A stretch of DNA of 50,735 nt from Alphaproteobacteria bacterium (GTDB lineage: Bacteria; Pseudomonadota; Alphaproteobacteria; Bin95): contig JAJECF010000121.1 of the NCBI GenBank assembly GCA_022822125.1, forward strand, positions 1-50,735. Reading direction: 5' to 3'. Shown here in pieces: positions 50,536 to 50,735 of this stretch. Within the stretch, counting starts at the first letter, position 1. Every line of letters begins with the position of its first letter. The notes under the pieces are model-generated. The model was given only the letters and a program-made list of their open reading frames with translations. It did no database searches and was not told where the DNA came from. The position numbers and the translations under genes are program-made.

Positions 50536-50735
50536 ACACAAAAAGATTCTGAGATTAAGAGCCGAGCCACCGATGGAATGCTTTTTATTATGATCATGAG
50601 GCACTTGCAGAATTGAGGTTCTGAGGAATAGCGGCTGAGATTTTGGATGCGGTTTTAGGTTTGCGTTGCGTTTGGGGCGCTGCGGCTGGCCTGATTGGGT
50701 CGCGGGTCGTGTCTGCGGTCGGTTTTGAGGCGAGC
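50536..50735. other. Less GC-rich right-hand edge with a possible gene end on the minus strand
   Basis: No complete gene. On the minus strand a frame is open from the window edge to TGA at 50596-50594, encoding a basic, Ala/Pro/Lys-rich tail (LASKPTADTTRDPIRPAAAP and onward) that could be the C terminus of a gene lying to the right. The DNA here is richer in A/T and T/G than the rest of the window. Confidence 0.3.

Overview
The window is GC-rich, gene-dense chromosomal DNA, almost certainly from an alphaproteobacterium. Indications are the xerD-accA and aroK-aroB-CorC neighbourhoods, a pyrB-pyrC pair whose PyrC lacks the HxH metal motif, a ProXp-ala type tRNA-editing protein, very frequent ATGA/GTGA stop-start overlaps, and palindromic intergenic repeats of the kind scattered through alphaproteobacterial chromosomes. 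The order or genus cannot be fixed from the sequence alone. I see no rRNA, tRNA, CRISPR array, prophage or complete insertion sequence. Most of the window reads as stable core and catabolic chromosome.

Layout, left to right. 1-725: tail of a probable MmgE/PrpD protein and a prolyl-tRNA editing protein. 901-4796: a three-subunit molybdenum hydroxylase (FAD, 2x[2Fe-2S] and Mo subunits) followed by a MoaD-like sulfur carrier. 4822-6060 (minus): an acyl-CoA dehydrogenase-fold flavoprotein. 6153-9532: pyrB, a degenerate pyrC and an MDR oxidoreductase, then a 0.56 kb repeat-rich gap. 10097-15879 (minus): a complete dipeptide-type ABC importer in the order ATPase D, ATPase F, binding protein, permease B, permease C. 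15986-18650: a Bfd-like ferredoxin, MaoC hydratase, acyl-CoA dehydrogenase and enoyl-CoA hydratase. 18666-21527 (minus): a second Dpp/Opp-type importer with two permeases but only one ATPase and no binding protein. 21611-23484: a formyltransferase and a 2-hydroxyacid dehydrogenase, then a 0.62 kb gap with repeats, an AT-rich palindrome and CATGACA direct repeats. 24108-28095: RraA-like aldolase, luciferase-like oxidoreductase, fumarase/aspartase-superfamily lyase (minus) and aspartate dehydrogenase. 28120-34942: a giant AsmA/YhdP-like envelope protein (minus) divergent from glnE, then bcp. 34896-40706: three MFS transporters with an SDR and a ketopantoate reductase-like protein. 40746-42911: malate synthase G, then a repeat-rich gap. 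43304-46989 (minus): a small membrane protein, an exported protein of unknown function, xerD and accA. 47139-50061: aroK, aroB and a CorC/HlyC-type membrane protein. 50101-50735: a cysteine-rich secreted ORFan and less GC-rich DNA that may mark the start of an accessory region.

Functionally, 10-28 kb looks like a scavenging and catabolic region: two importers interleaved with beta-oxidation-like enzymes, one-carbon/hydroxyacid enzymes, and a lyase next to aspartate dehydrogenase. Malate synthase could consume glyoxylate from such pathways. The substrates are not determined by the sequence.

No single spectacular new system is visible. The observations I rate highest are: (1) a 3'-UTR hairpin repeat in two copies (after the MDR gene and after accA) with an almost identical loop half and a covarying stem pair; (2) the flavoprotein-lyase-aspartate dehydrogenase cluster; (3) a previously easy-to-miss 49-residue membrane-protein gene at the head of the xerD-accA operon; (4) the CATGACA repeats and AT-rich palindrome upstream of the RraA-like gene.
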